Shown in pieces: positions 46,232-56,658 of a stretch of DNA of 64,000 nucleotides. Position 1 is the first letter of the stretch. The number at the start of each line of letters is the position of its first letter. The notes beneath the pieces were generated by a model. It did no database searches. It was not told where the DNA came from and saw nothing but the letters and a program-made list of their open reading frames with translations. A program made the position numbers and the translations under genes. The DNA comes from Maratus speciosus (lineage: Eukaryota > Arthropoda > Arachnida > Araneae > Salticidae): assembly GCA_963932465.1 (NCBI GenBank), contig OZ010788.1:670428484-670492483 (forward strand). Direction: 5' to 3'.

Positions 46232-46805
46232 CAGGGTGTCCCAGGATTATTGGGACAAACTTTAAGGGGAGGTAGGGGACATCACTAGGATTCATATTTG
46301 CATAGCAACCCATCATCTGAAATGCTTTGCTGGCGCAGTAGTGACGACATAAAGCACAAGAAAGAAAAGACACGACCAGTGAGAGAAAACATGTTTGTTA
46401 TTCATGGTGCTGCAAAAATGCCGGGACAATGCTGGAAAGTGCTTAGGAACTTTTTGCACACATCGTTGCAGCTGCTGGGTAAGTCCTGGACACTCCCGGT
46501 ATTTTTGAGAACATTAGTTGCAAGCACAGGAGATGCGCTTCCATGCATCATGGTCCAGGGTCTGGATTTCGAACATCTACTTTGATGACGATCGTTGTCC
46601 CTCAGATGGTCTTTTCTCTTAGTTCTTTGCTGTACTAAGGATAATAAACATGTTTTCTCCTCTTATTCGTCTCCCGTTTTTCTTGGGTTTTGTACCGTCA
46701 CTACCGAACCAGGAAAGCGTTTCCGCCCGTGGTTTGCTATACAAATCTGAACCCTTGTTATGTCCCCTACCTCTTCTTAAAGTTTGTATTGTGAAGACTC
46801 CAATG
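46232..46805. mobile_element. CAGGGTGTCCCA-type foldback element
   Basis: The left end CAGGGTGTCCCAGGATTATTGGGACAAACTTTAAG follows TA. The left arm (to ~46430) and right arm (from ~46610) are inverted copies: GAGGTAGGGGACATCACTAGG against CTTGTTATGTCCCCTACCTC, and AGAGAAAACATGTTT against AAACATGTTTTCTC. The outermost ~25 bases on the right have diverged, so that end is approximate. It is non-autonomous. Confidence 0.82.
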
Positions 46806-46939
46806 TAATTTACAGAAAAGTCCCATATATTTTCCAACAGATCTCTAGATAGGAAAAGCATGTATAAGCATACCAGCTCAAAATATTTCTGTGTCTCAAG
46901 GTTCTGCAGGAAATGATAAAAAGAAACCATCCATCTCAA

Positions 46940-47660
46940 CCAATCTTACCGTTTGACCAAAAAGGAGAAAGGCATGAAAAGAATAGGAGTTACGGAATCC
47001 CTTTTAAGTAGCAAATTTACCGATATTTTCCCAGGACGATTTAAAAATGAAACTAGATGTGAAATTTTCTCACGATAGAAAAGAGGGTCTCTCTTGGCCT
47101 ATGATATCGAAGCTTGTTAATGATGTCATTCCGCCTAGGCTCTGAGTGGGCTATAGATAGCCTTTGTTTTAAAAAGGCGAGTTAACGAAGAGAGGAAGGG
47201 AGAAAATAGAGATGTGTTTGGAATCCCAAGAAGAGAGTTGATCTCAGAGTTGTGGCTGCGATTTAGGACAGGTCCGAAGGAATAGAAGAAGTCTGCCGAT
47301 TCAGGCAGGATAAGATTTCTCCGTTGGAAACCGCGAGGTATGAGGAGTTGACAACGGATTGGTATAGACAAGAAAACATAGGCAGCTGTTTCATACGAGA
47401 CTAACGTGAAAGGATTTTGGATTTATATCGAGAAAGAATCCAGTAGAAAATTGGATGCTAATCCTATACTCTGAACTTTGTGCTTTTAAATGAACATTAT
47501 CATGAACTGTAACTTACCCCAAAATAATAATATAGGTGTAATTCAAGTATAACCAAGAAGTTAATTTATGTTATGTCATTTCAATAAATTGTTTGGTTTA
47601 AATTCTACTTGGGCCTCCGCTTGACTGAAGGTCCACGCTACCACTTCCATCCTTAAGTCG
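46940..47660. other. GC-richer block, possible solo LTR
   Basis: From ~47100 to ~47640 base composition differs from the flanks. TGTTAATGATGTCATTCCGCC (~47115) would make a plausible LTR start and CAATAAATTGTTTGG (~47581-47595) a polyadenylation region, followed by CTACTTGGGCCTCC. I found no duplication and no internal retroelement genes. The minus frame at 47135-47371 is not recognised. Confidence 0.3.
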
Positions 47661-47676
47661 AAAGTTTTAGAGTATA

Positions 47677-47715
47677 TGAGGACACCAGAAGCCAAGGAGT
47701 ATAAGTGACAAAATT
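47677..47715 (+). repeat. Left terminal inverted repeat
   Basis: 39 bp, beginning TGAGGACACCAGAAGCCAAG. Four mismatches to the right TIR (positions 8 and 22-27 of the repeat). Confidence 0.88.
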
Positions 47716-47984
47716 AAAAATAATGAGTTAAGTGCGCAGGCTATCTGGAAATAAGTCTATTTGTTTTTAGGTAAAGAGATATAAGCGATTTTTTAATTTT
47801 GCGCTGCGTTCTAGGAGTCAATTACTTAACCTCTTTCCCGAAACCGTGAAACGCGTGGAGCCCAAGGGGTATAAGTGCACTTGTATCCGTTAACGTCCAC
47901 ATAGCTGAACAGCGACCAACGAAATACAAGGCCAGTTCATGACTTTTAAAACGCCACACGAATTTAATCATCTTTAAAGGGCGA

Positions 47985-49402
47985 TTGGCACAAAAAGACG
48001 AAGATGTTTCTGACAAACGGTTGCGAAACATAGTAATCAAAAAAGAAGAAACAGTTTCTGACGTACCATCTCACGATGAAAAAGGAAGAAAAGAACCGTT
48101 GAATAAAATTATACAAGACGATATTGATGTTATCAAAGAACACTTAAACACGTTTCCACGATACACAAGCCATTGTACTAGAGAAAAGACCCCTAACCGT
48201 AAATACCGGAATTCAGAACTCAATTTAAAGGAGATGTACAAACTCTATGTTCACTTTTGCTTTGAAGAAAAGCGTGTAGAGCCGTTCAAGGAAAGTTCCT
48301 ATAGGCACATTTTTAACACCCATTTTAATCTTTTTTCACCGACCGGGGAGTGATACATGTGTTATGTATGACAAGCTACAATTGAAAATAGACCATAGAA
48401 ATGCATGTGAGAAGCAACAAGCAGAAACTCAAAAGGAACTACATATTCGCAAAGCAGAAGCTGCCAGATTAGCCAAAGACGCATTCCACAATTTAAAGGA
48501 TGATTCAAAGGTCGCGATATGCTTTGACGTGTAAAACATCATGCCAATTCCACGTGTAACCAATTCAAAGGCTTACCTACGTCATCTTTGGACGTACAAC
48601 TTGAACATTCATAACCTTGAAAGCGGAACTGCCCACATGTACATGTGGCATGAATCCAGGCTTTTCGTGGTTGCCAAGAGATCGCATCCTGTCTCTTTAA
48701 GTTCATAAAGACTCTTTCCTTTCAAGTCAGGCATATTACAGCTTTTAGTGACAACTGTGGAAGACAAAATAAAAGCTTCTTGATTGTGAAATTCTGGCTG
48801 TACATCATAAAAAATACACACATAGAAACAGTCGTTCATCGCTTTCTGATATCCGGACACTCGTACCATGAATGTGACCAAGACTTTGGGCTCATAGAAA
48901 TCAGAAAGAAGAGGACTAAAAGGGATCTGTATGTTTCAGAGCACTGGACTCAACTTCTAAATGATTCCAGCGAAAACTTCACTGTAGAAGTGCTAAAAGA
49001 TGAAGATTTTATTAATAGAGTCACTTGCACCATTATTTATAAAGTCAGAGAAAGGTATCCGAAATATGCAGTGGCTGCATTTTAAGAAAACAACCCTTCT
49101 CATTATTCTACAAAGAAACTGCTGGTGGTGAATTAGGAACTTTCCACGATCTGAAGGTGAAGTCCAGTCGTGCCGTAAGATGCCCTAGAGCTTCCCATAG
49201 CACAAGAAAACCAAAACGCAAATACCTTAAGATTAAAAATCTCATTGAATTATTGAAGTTTGTACCATCACTGTACCGTGTTTTTTACCGAGATAGACCT
49301 CACCAAGTGGAACCAGGACACACTGATGCCCTGCACGCTTCTGAAGATCTGGCTGGTGAACCTAATCGTGCTTATGAAACTGACAAGGATGAAATAACGT
49401 AG
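47985..49402 (+). pseudogene. Decayed DNC-GxQNK-family protein (probable transposase)
   Basis: Segments read in order: 47985-48350, with TFPRYTSHCTREKTPNRKYR, LNLKEMYKLY and YRHIFNTHFNLFSP; TGA; then +1 frame 48355-48690 with DKLQLKI, ELHIRKAEAARLAKDAF, an in-frame TAA at 48532 and IPRVTNSKAYLRHLWTYNL, MYMWHES; then frame change near 48660 with GCQEIASCLFKF, FSDNCGRQNKS (family DNCGGQNK), RFLISGHSYHECDQDFGLIE; then frame change near 49090 with FYKETAGGELGTFHDLK, ending near 49402. I know this arrangement (FPRYxSHYxR, CxxC, HLRKAExA, YxWxE, DNCxGQNK, GHSYxxxDxDFG) from many uncharacterised arthropod proteins of several hundred residues. The acidic residues in YMWHES, SDNC and the later segments suit an RNase-H-like nuclease; that role is inference. 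The second cysteine of CxxC is now Y. Three frameshifts and two stops make it dead. Confidence 0.8.
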
Positions 49403-49984
49403 ATGTGTTGTTCCCATGTTATCACTAGAAGAATATTGTTCCATATTTTCAAACTGTTTTGCGTCATTTTTTCCGTTTTAGAATTTACTTTCTTATACGT
49501 TAAATAAATGCATTTTAACGGTTAAAGAATTATAAAGTTTCAATATTTCAAATCTTATAATAAAATTTTAAAACTTATATTAGAACAAAATTTTGTCCTT
49601 GCATTCATTCGTATAGACATTGTTTTTAAGTTTTTCATAAATTTTTTCTGTTTCATGATATTTCATTTTTAAAACTTATATTAAAAGAAAATTTTGTCCA
49701 TTCAATCATTTGTATAAACATTCTTCTTAAATTATTCATAAATTCCTTTTTTTATTTCGCATTTTTTTCATTTCTTGTGTACCGCTTGGAAGCCAAAGGG
49801 TACAAGTGCCCAATGATGATAAATATTGCTTAATTATAAATAAAAAAAAAATTACTCCACTTTTTTATTCACAGTTATTAAACTAAGAGTTCAAAGACCA
49901 CTAGGAAATAAGCAACAGTTTCATATTCCAATTCAGTCAATTAGAATTGATATTTAACTTTGAACTCAATTTACTCGAAATCTA

Positions 49985-50023
49985 AATTTTGTCACTTGTA
50001 TCCCTTGGCTTCTGGGGTCCTCA
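49985..50023 (-). repeat. Right terminal inverted repeat
   Basis: 39 bp, read inversely TGAGGACCCCAGAAGCCAAG. It runs directly into a (TA)n microsatellite at 50024. Confidence 0.88.
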
Positions 50024-50041
50024 TATATATATATATAATAT

Positions 50042-50131
<90 letters not shown>
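50024..50131. repeat. (TA)n microsatellite
   Basis: About 50 TA/AT units with two short interruptions (ATAATA). The plus frame over it, a YI-repeat of 61 codons, is an artefact. Confidence 0.97.
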
Positions 50132-50132
<1 letters not shown>

Positions 50133-50599
50133 ATAATTTGTTTTTTATTTTTATTTTTCCTCTATCTTTTTTAATCTTGTTTCATTTTGAACTTAATCGG
50201 TGTTCAATGGTTTATTCCTCGGTTTTATGTGCGCGGCAGTCCCAAATTCATATTCTTTAGCTAATTTATGGCTAATATGAAGATGAAACCACACATTGTA
50301 TTTGTGGAACTTAAGGCCGTTGGGACCTGATGATTCTGCCTAAGTTCTACAAATTTCCATCATTCCATTTCTGTTATTCAATATCTGCTGTTTTTTACTG
50401 TTTTTGGAATCTGTGAGGTGCGTTGGGGGGAACTGTATTTGTTAATGTCATTTTATTCATAATTTCACAGTTTTTGTTGGTGGTCGGTAATGTTTATTTA
50501 ATGGTTTTATATATATACATATATATAAGCATGTCTGTATATACATATATACAAACATGTGTGTTTTATATATATATAAACACCCAGTTGCCGATTTAT
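50132..50599. other. No gene seen
   Basis: AT-rich sequence with short TA/TATATACA runs (50508-50578). Nothing else is recognised. Confidence 0.45.
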
Positions 50600-51070
50600 T
50601 CAAAGTTAAACGCAATTTATGTTACAAGCTGATAAAAACAAAACACTTCTTAAACAAATAAGTTCCGTAAATTTATTCAGACAATTTACTTAACAAGATT
50701 AAACTGCCGAACGTTCTTTTAACAGGGGTATAAGATAAAGAGTGTGTGTGTGTGTGCAGAGGGGAGGGCATTCGAATGTTTCAGTTAACGCTTGAGTAAG
50801 TCCTAATGCCTCTTCAATTAAGAATGCTTTTGTTAGTTCCTAACACCGGTTGCTTAGAGATCGGTTGATCCCAATTTTTCCTTTTTCCCGGATTTCGAAA
50901 CATTCTGACGTTGTTTAATAATGTTTCGGAAACCCTAAAAGAGTCGTGATTTAAAACGATTTTTATATGTTCAGTCGATAGGTTAAAAGAAAAGATGTCT
51001 CGTTTTAAATGTATAACTTGTCTCTGAGAATAACACAAGTAGATGGGATCGAAATATTTTATTTTTAATA
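50600..51070. repeat. Dispersed repeat, copy 2 of 4
   Basis: AAGTTAAACGCAATTTATGTTACAAG, ATTTACTTAACAAGATTAAACTGCCGAACG, CTCTTCAATTAAGAATGCTTTTGTTAGTTCCTAACACCGGTTGCTTAGAGATC and GGATTTCGAAACATTCTGA align with 55040-55400 and 63130-63430. A TG microsatellite (50742-50756) is inserted. Both this copy and 55040-55400 have a minus frame over the right half, but these share little beyond the DNA similarity. Confidence 0.7.
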
Positions 51071-51207
51071 TTGCATAGGCTTCCAACTTTTACGCTCTTT
51101 TTTTAAGAGCAAATAACCATAATTTTAACCCAGAAAAGATATTTAAAAATGCGTTTAGATTTAAGAAAATGTATCCTCAACATTCCAAATCTCTATGAGA
51201 TTCATAA

Positions 51208-51209
51208 AT

Positions 51210-51243
<34 letters not shown>
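51208..51243. repeat. Poly-T tract
   Basis: A run of about 35 T residues. Confidence 0.95.
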
Positions 51244-51247
<4 letters not shown>

Positions 51248-51339
51248 AGCCCCACGATTGCCGCAATCCTGTAAAAAAAACAAAGAGGAACTACAAATCC
51301 ACTCATTTGCACAAATTACCGAAAAACTCAACAGAGTCC

Positions 51340-51870
51340 ACGAAAAAAATATCAGGTAACAAATATGCATTTTCTAAAATTCAAAAGTTTATTTAAAAGA
51401 AATGCACAACGATGTCAAAAACCTAAGATACAACCCTTGAGTTAGGACTATAGCTATAATCGTGTAAATCCTGAAAAATGTAGCCTAGCAGCGTGACCTG
51501 TTGGGAGATCATACCAAAAGCTAATAAGGAACAACTTACGTCAACGTCTCACTTTGTTTGATAAAAATTTGAGTATTAGTTCTTGCGATATAACTATTGC
51601 GGATATCGTGAAAAATGCAGCACAGCAGCGCCACCTATTGTGCAATTTACACCGAAAACTAATCTGCACGAATTTATACCAAAGTTTTACTGAATCTAAA
51701 ATTGTATATTCCGTGCATTCGTTCTTGGGATTGAGCGCCCACAAAAGACTCACAGACAGACACTTTCAAAAAACAGTCAAATCGTGTTCAGGGCCTTCTA
51801 AAACGTATAAATCCTGCAAAAACCTGAAGTTAAATATTTTCACGAATCCAATACTTTCTTCTCGATAACC
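51340..51870. repeat. Diverged tandem repeat (GCAGC-GCCACCTATTG units)
   Basis: CCTGAAAAATGTAGCCTAGCAGCGTGACCTGTTGGGAG (51470) recurs as GTGAAAAATGCAGCACAGCAGCGCCACCTATTGTGCAA (51608). TCGTGTAAATCCTGAAAAA (~51460) recurs as AAACGTATAAATCCTGCAAAAACC (~51801). The frames 51541-51753 and 51554-51868 overlap on opposite strands and are not recognised. Confidence 0.5.
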
Positions 51871-52013
51871 TTGTATGTGTAAGATATGATGTAAGATATG
51901 GTCTAGCCTTAGTGTTACAATTTGTTTATTGTAATGATTTGTAAGTTTCTTAACCCTTTATATCCTGAATTTTGAATACAAAAATTGCTTCACATGAATA
52001 ATAATTTGTGTTA

Positions 52014-53014
52014 GGGACTGTGCGTATATAACGTTATCAACTTTTTGGAAATTTTGGACCACCTCCCCTTTTAACACTAGAATGACGGTAAGGGGCATTT
52101 AGGCCCCAACCATATGAATATATTTCGATCCGAACCAGAAATATCTTTTTAAAATAAGTTTAAAAGAAACAAAGGAAAAAAGGTCTATTCAAATAAGTTA
52201 AACACTTTTAAATAAAAATTCTGGTAATAAATACTTTTACAAACTTGAGTAACAATTTCCATCTTTCTAGTGTTAAGATATCATACGTTATCATTCCCTG
52301 AACTCCCCCCCCCCCCCTCCTATAATGATATCGTTATCAATGTTTGAAAATTATTTTTATTTTTGCATTTCTTTTCTTTTGTTTACAATGATCTACAGAA
52401 ACAGATATGGTTATACATTTATTATTCGTATACTTTGTTGATTCATATAACACTTATATCAAATAACACTTAAAAGAAATAGCTATTTTTTAAAAGTATT
52501 TAATAATAGCTTTTGTTGCATAATGTATCAACTGTATTAATGTCTTATTGCATTTGCCCTCACATGGAGGCAGAACTTTCTTATCAGCGAAAGAGGTGGA
52601 TAACATTATTTCTCTTTTCTTTACTAGCATACACAAAGAGACATTTCAAATATACTTTGGACCTAGCTTCTCGAAAAGTGGATTATATATTCTTACACAT
52701 ATGGCAGAAGCAGAGGAATTCCACATTTTGCGGTAGTCCACATTTTGGAATTAAGTAATTATATAATCATTTAAGGATTTTAATGATAACTTTGCTTTTT
52801 CCTAAAAATAGAAAACAGACTAAAAAAATATAACAGACTATTTTGATGTAAAGAACAAATTACAAATAAAAAAAGAAAATTTTAGTTGGATCGAAAATAA
52901 TAATGATATCAAAAGACATATCCCATCTTTCTCTAGAGATATCTTAAGATATCATGTGCCAGACCCTCCCCCCCCCCACCCCCAAAAAGGCTAACGTTAT
53001 ATATGCACTGCCCC
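52014..53014 (+). mobile_element. Harbinger-like element, copy 2, with nested TTAA element
   Basis: TTA triplets flank both sides (52011-52013, 53015-53017). The ends GGGACTGTGCGTATATAACGTTATC and ATAACGTTATATATGCACTGCCCC are inverted repeats. Subterminal GATATCATACGTTATC and C-runs match copies 1 and 3. A 198-bp TTAA element sits at 52075-52272; without it the copy is about 799 bp. The 52513-52758 frame aligns in part with the frames of the other copies (LASRKVDYI against LASRTVDYV in copy 3). Confidence 0.87.
52075..52272. mobile_element. Nested TTAA-flanked element, CACTAGAACG family (copy 3)
   Basis: TTAA at 52071-52074 and 52273-52276. The ends are CACTAGAATGACGG and CCATCTTTCTAGTG. Length is 198 bp. 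It interrupts the left subterminal region of the Harbinger-like copy. Confidence 0.88.
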
Positions 53015-53017
53015 TTA

Positions 53018-53464
53018 ACGTCTAAGATATCCAGAACAATATGTACAATAATAATGATATTTTTTTAATTAAAACAGTTTTAATACATCGGTAGTTAGAA
53101 TTGCTTTTTGCAAAATATTGACAAGAATAATTAGATTCATTAACGGAAAATACTGTTATGGAAATCTCAGAATTCTTATAAGAACAGTGCAAATAAATGT
53201 ATTGTGTTCCTATCTGTAATGGATATGTGTTTTATAGTTGCTAATTTTTCATATGGCATTTTTTAACTGTATAAAATCTACACCTAGGTAAATGATTGAG
53301 AAAATAACCCCATTAAAAAATATTGAGCTTCCACTGTTTCACTGTGCCTTCTAAATAGGATTGAGCAAATTATTTTGAAAGAAAAGTATAATTTTTTGTA
53401 ATATAATATTTGAAAGAAAAGATTTATTAATAGATGAATTAAATAAATTTTACATTGAATTTTC
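53018..53464. other. AT-rich sequence, no gene seen
   Basis: No feature could be supported. The minus frame 53284-53580 crosses into the next element and is a chance frame. Confidence 0.45.
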
Positions 53465-53468
53465 TTAA

Positions 53469-54169
53469 GGGGACCTTTTACATTAAGAGACAAAAAGAAA
53501 GCCTTTTTTATGATTTTTTCTTTTGTAAGAAAACTGCATGATGGATCTTTTTGAAATTTTAACAGTTTATTGTAATACACAAGATTTTTTAAATTATATT
53601 TTGTTGCTTGTACTCTAAGTTATAAACAAATATGTTCAAACACATTTTTTTGACACGGTGTGCAAGATTAAAAAAAACTACTCAATGGATCACCTTGATT
53701 TTTTTTAAATTAAAGCTTATTTAATTGCCTTCGATATGAATTAAAACTTTTACTAAAAGTATTTTTAAAAAAACGTTATTAACAAATTAGAACGAATTTT
53801 TTTAACAAAAAAATTTTTTTTTTTAATGAGCTATTACATAACATTTTTTAAATAAATTTATGGGTTTCTTTAATTTAACTAGAAGCTATACTCACGAAGT
53901 TAACGAAAAAAATTTATTTTTGTGTTTCAGATAATTCTACAAGGCGCTATCATGCCCACCGGCCAGACGAAAATTTCCAAAGCAGTTGGACATATTTGTT
54001 TATAACTTAGAGTAGAAGCAACAAAATCTAATAAAAAAAATTCTTGTGTATACCTTAAGATATGTACAATAAACTGTTAAAATTTCAAAAAGATCCATCG
54101 TGCAGTTTTCTTACAAAAAATCATAAATAGTGCTTTTTTTTTTTTGGTCTCCTAATGTAGAAGGTCCTT
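53469..54169. mobile_element. TTAA-flanked foldback element, GGGGACCTTTTACATTA ends
   Basis: TTAA at 53465-53468 and 54170-54173. Arms of about 190 bp (53469-53650 and 53975-54169) are inverted copies: GAAAACTGCATGATGGATC against GATCCATCGTGCAGTTTTC, and TCTAAGTTATAAACAAATATG against CATATTTGTTTATAACTTAGA. The spacer is about 320 bp and AT-rich. The right TTAA is shared with the next element. Confidence 0.85.
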
Positions 54170-54173
54170 TTAA

Positions 54174-54402
54174 CCCTCTCGCTTCTCAATCCGAGATATT
54201 CTCGGGCATGCATTTTTCCGTCTAATTAATACTATTTGGTTATGACACCAGTTACTTTGTAGCGAAAACTTTGTGTGATTTAATCAATACATTTTCCCCG
54301 ATTATGATAGTAAAAAATTTCTGCTTTAAAGAACCGGTGATAAAAGATTAAAAATTCTGTAAAAGACGCTAATCGCGAAGAATTACTTACGCAGCGAGAG
54401 GG
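54174..54402. mobile_element. TTAA-flanked miniature element abutting the previous one
   Basis: TTAA at 54170-54173 and 54403-54406. The ends are CCCTCTCGCTTCTC and TACGCAGCGAGAGGG. The interior matches 42506-42704 (AAAGAACCGGTGATAAAAGAT). Length is 229 bp. Confidence 0.88.
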
Positions 54403-54610
54403 TTAATGGTACTTAAAAGTACCGTCAGAATATAAAGATTTAATTACAATCATAATTTCTTTTAGTTTTTATGATTAGCAGCAAAAGAACATTGACCTTT
54501 TCCTGAATTATCGCTAGATAAAGTGTATAAAAATAAAAATTGCGTAAATATGGAAATCACGTCATGAATATCAAAGATGCGGTGACAGCAATCACATGTT
54601 TTTGAATATA

Positions 54611-54768
54611 TTGGGTCGTTTGGAAAGTCGTGTCCGTTTGGAGAAATCAATTCGTACCGGAAAATTATTAGACATTGATTCCGATATCTAATGTCTAATA
54701 ATTACCGGGCAGAATTTTCCGGTATGAATTGATTTTCTCAAACGGACACGACTTTCCGAATGACCCAA
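54611..54768. mobile_element. 158-bp mariner-like miniature palindrome (TTGGGTCGTTTGGAAAGT ends)
   Basis: TA at 54609-54610 and 54769-54770. The arms TTGGGTCGTTTGGAAAGTCGTGTCCGTTTGGAGAAATCAATTC and the mirrored right arm differ at a few positions. The centre ATTAGACATT...AATGTCTAAT is palindromic too. The end sequence is of the mariner TTGGGT-GTTxGxAAAGT kind. Confidence 0.9.
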
Positions 54769-54770
54769 TA

Positions 54771-55039
54771 GTGATCGAGTTTTAAATAAATTTTCCAGTT
54801 CAAAATATGTTTGAGGTGATAAAAACGAAGCAATAATTGGTTGAGAACTATGTAAACCCTTATAATATTTATTTATTTATTTATTTATTTATTTTGCAAA
54901 TAAATTTATACATTTTTTCAAAAATTATCTTCTCATCTTTATCAAATAAATGTTATTCAAATAGATCAAAACACGAAATCACCTCTTTTCATACGAACAC
55001 CTTATAAATATTTCCTTCATTATCTATTAAACATCGGTT
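54771..55039. other. AT-rich sequence with a TTTA microsatellite
   Basis: (TTTA)n lies at 54867-54892. Nothing else was seen. Confidence 0.6.
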
Positions 55040-55400
55040 GCTTATTTCTACAGAGTTAAACGCAATTAATGTTACAAGGAGGTAAAAACAAAACACCTCT
55101 TAACTAAATAAGCAACGTCACTGTACTCATCCCATTTACTTAACAAGATTTAACTAACGAACGCTGTTTTGAGAGAGATACAAGGTAGAGGGGAAAGATA
55201 TTTCTACTGCTTTAGTTACTGCTTCAACACACTCTAATGCCACTTGAATTGGAAATGCTTTTGTTAGTTCCTAACACTGATTGCTTAGAAATTAATAGTA
55301 CCCAATTTTCCTCATTTATTTCCGGATTTCGAAACAGTCTTGAGTGTTTCGGAAAACTTTAAACAGACATGATTAAAAACTATTTTTTTTCTGTTAACAT
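55040..55400. repeat. Dispersed repeat, copy 3 of 4
   Basis: AGAGTTAAACGCAATTAATGTTACAAGG opens the copy. CCATTTACTTAACAAGATTTAACTAACGAACG, CACTTGAATTGGAAATGCTTTTGTTAGTTCCTAACACTG and CGGATTTCGAAACAGTCTT follow. It is the closest relative of 50600-51070. Confidence 0.7.
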
Positions 55401-55538
55401 TCGAAGTATCTCGATTTAAAAGTACAGTTTTTCCACGTCTGGATACCATAAGCAGACCCGTATTTACCCTATGTAGACATATATATATATATATAACCCT
55501 ATATATATAAAATAATAAATACATTAATATACGTTTAA

Positions 55539-55737
55539 CCCTTTCAGGGGCATGGTACTTCTATTCGTAAAATGTTGAAATCAGTGAATGGCACCAGAAT
55601 TTACAAACAAATTTCGAAATACGAAAATACTTTTGTTCACTTAATAAAAGGAAAATTTTCATTCCAATATTCTGGGCCAATGTGGCATTTAGAATTAAAA
55701 TTAAGTGCTCCAAAATGAACCACCGCCCTTGAAGGGA
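55539..55737. mobile_element. TTAA-flanked element, CCCTTTCAGGGGCA family
   Basis: TTAA at 55535-55538 and 55738-55741. It starts CCCTTTCAGGGGCATGGTACTTCTATTC and ends CACCGCCCTTGAAGGGA. Length is 199 bp. Confidence 0.88.
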
Positions 55738-55741
55738 TTAA

Positions 55742-56655
55742 AGCAGTAAATTGTATTATGTCAATCGTTTTATAACGCTGTTAAAAAATACCGGGAGGCA
55801 AAGGCTCCGTTTACTTAATTCATTTTATTTTAGCTTCTTTTCAAATGTTTAACTGATCTTCTTTAATCAAACACAAAAACAACCATTGGATGTCTTAACA
55901 GCAACTGTTCGCAATCAAAGGGAATTGAATGGAAACCCGTTTACAGGGAGATCGCTATAGGCTTTTTCATTATAATTCAATCTTCTCTATTTTTTTTAAA
56001 AAACGATCACATTAGCATGTTTTTAGATTTTGCGGTGTCTGAACGGGGGTTGGCGAGCGTAGCTTGCAGGGGGTAGAGCCTCCTAGTATATTTATATATA
56101 TATATGTATTTCGCCACGCCACTTAAAAATAAAAATAAAATGTTGACTTAAAAATAAAATGTTGAATTTTAAAGTGTTCAAACTTAGCTGAACATAGGTG
56201 AAACAAATGTTCAAGTTATAAAACATTCTAAATGTGCAAATACGTGATAAATGGACTGTAATTAATCACTAAATTTTTATTTTCCTTACAAGCAAAATCA
56301 CAAAAACCTCTAATTTTGTGAAAAGAAAATCTCGTTGAGAAATGCACTAAAGAGCACTAATGTTTTAACAGCTCCTGTAAAAGTTATCACTGAAAATTTC
56401 AATCTTGTCAGGATGATATATCACATAAACATACAGAAATAAATCGCTTCAGATTAATAGCGGATAACAGAATTATAGAAACCTTCATTTTAGAAATTCA
56501 AAATTGTGTTGTACAATCACGACACTTTAAAAATGGAAAAACTACACTTAATTAGAGAAACAACTCTGTTCTCTTGCATATTTGTATATGCTTTCTTTAA
56601 AATCGAGACTGACTATGATGTCTGATTCTATGTCGAGCATTCTAAGATTGACCAA
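55742..56655. other. No gene seen
   Basis: GGCGAGCGTAGCTTGCAGGGGGTAGAGCCTCCTAGTA (~56052-56088) is a GC-rich tail of the type found at ends of arthropod dispersed repeats. The rest is AT-rich with no recognised feature. Confidence 0.45.
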
Positions 56656-56658
56656 TTA

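Larger units (their letters stand above)
47677..50023 (+). mobile_element. 2.35-kb DNA transposon of uncertain superfamily encoding a DNC-GxQNK-type protein
   Basis: Terminal inverted repeats of 39 bp lie at 47677-47715 and 49985-50023; they begin TGAGGAC(A/C)CCAGAAGCCAAG, end GTGACAAAATT and agree at 35 of 39 positions. The next bases outside are TATA on both sides (47673-47676, 50024-50027), suggesting a 4-bp duplication, although the right flank is a TA microsatellite so this is weak. Subterminal copies of the TIR core (AAGCCAA-GGGTA-AAGTGC) occur at ~47858-47880 and ~49790-49810; the first is followed by the inverted CACTTGTATCC, forming a palindrome. The only gene-like content is a decayed plus-strand gene at 47985-49402. 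The TIRs and gene together show that this family moves as a TIR transposon. Confidence 0.85.

Noticed and set aside
47110..47640. Second solo LTR
   Set aside because: It has a plausible TGTTA start but no matching end or duplication.
49989..50174. 61-codon YI-repeat frame
   Set aside because: It is a translation of the TA microsatellite.
51952..52010. TTAACCCTTTATATCC as the end of a TTAA element
   Set aside because: No inverted partner was found before the Harbinger-like copy starts.
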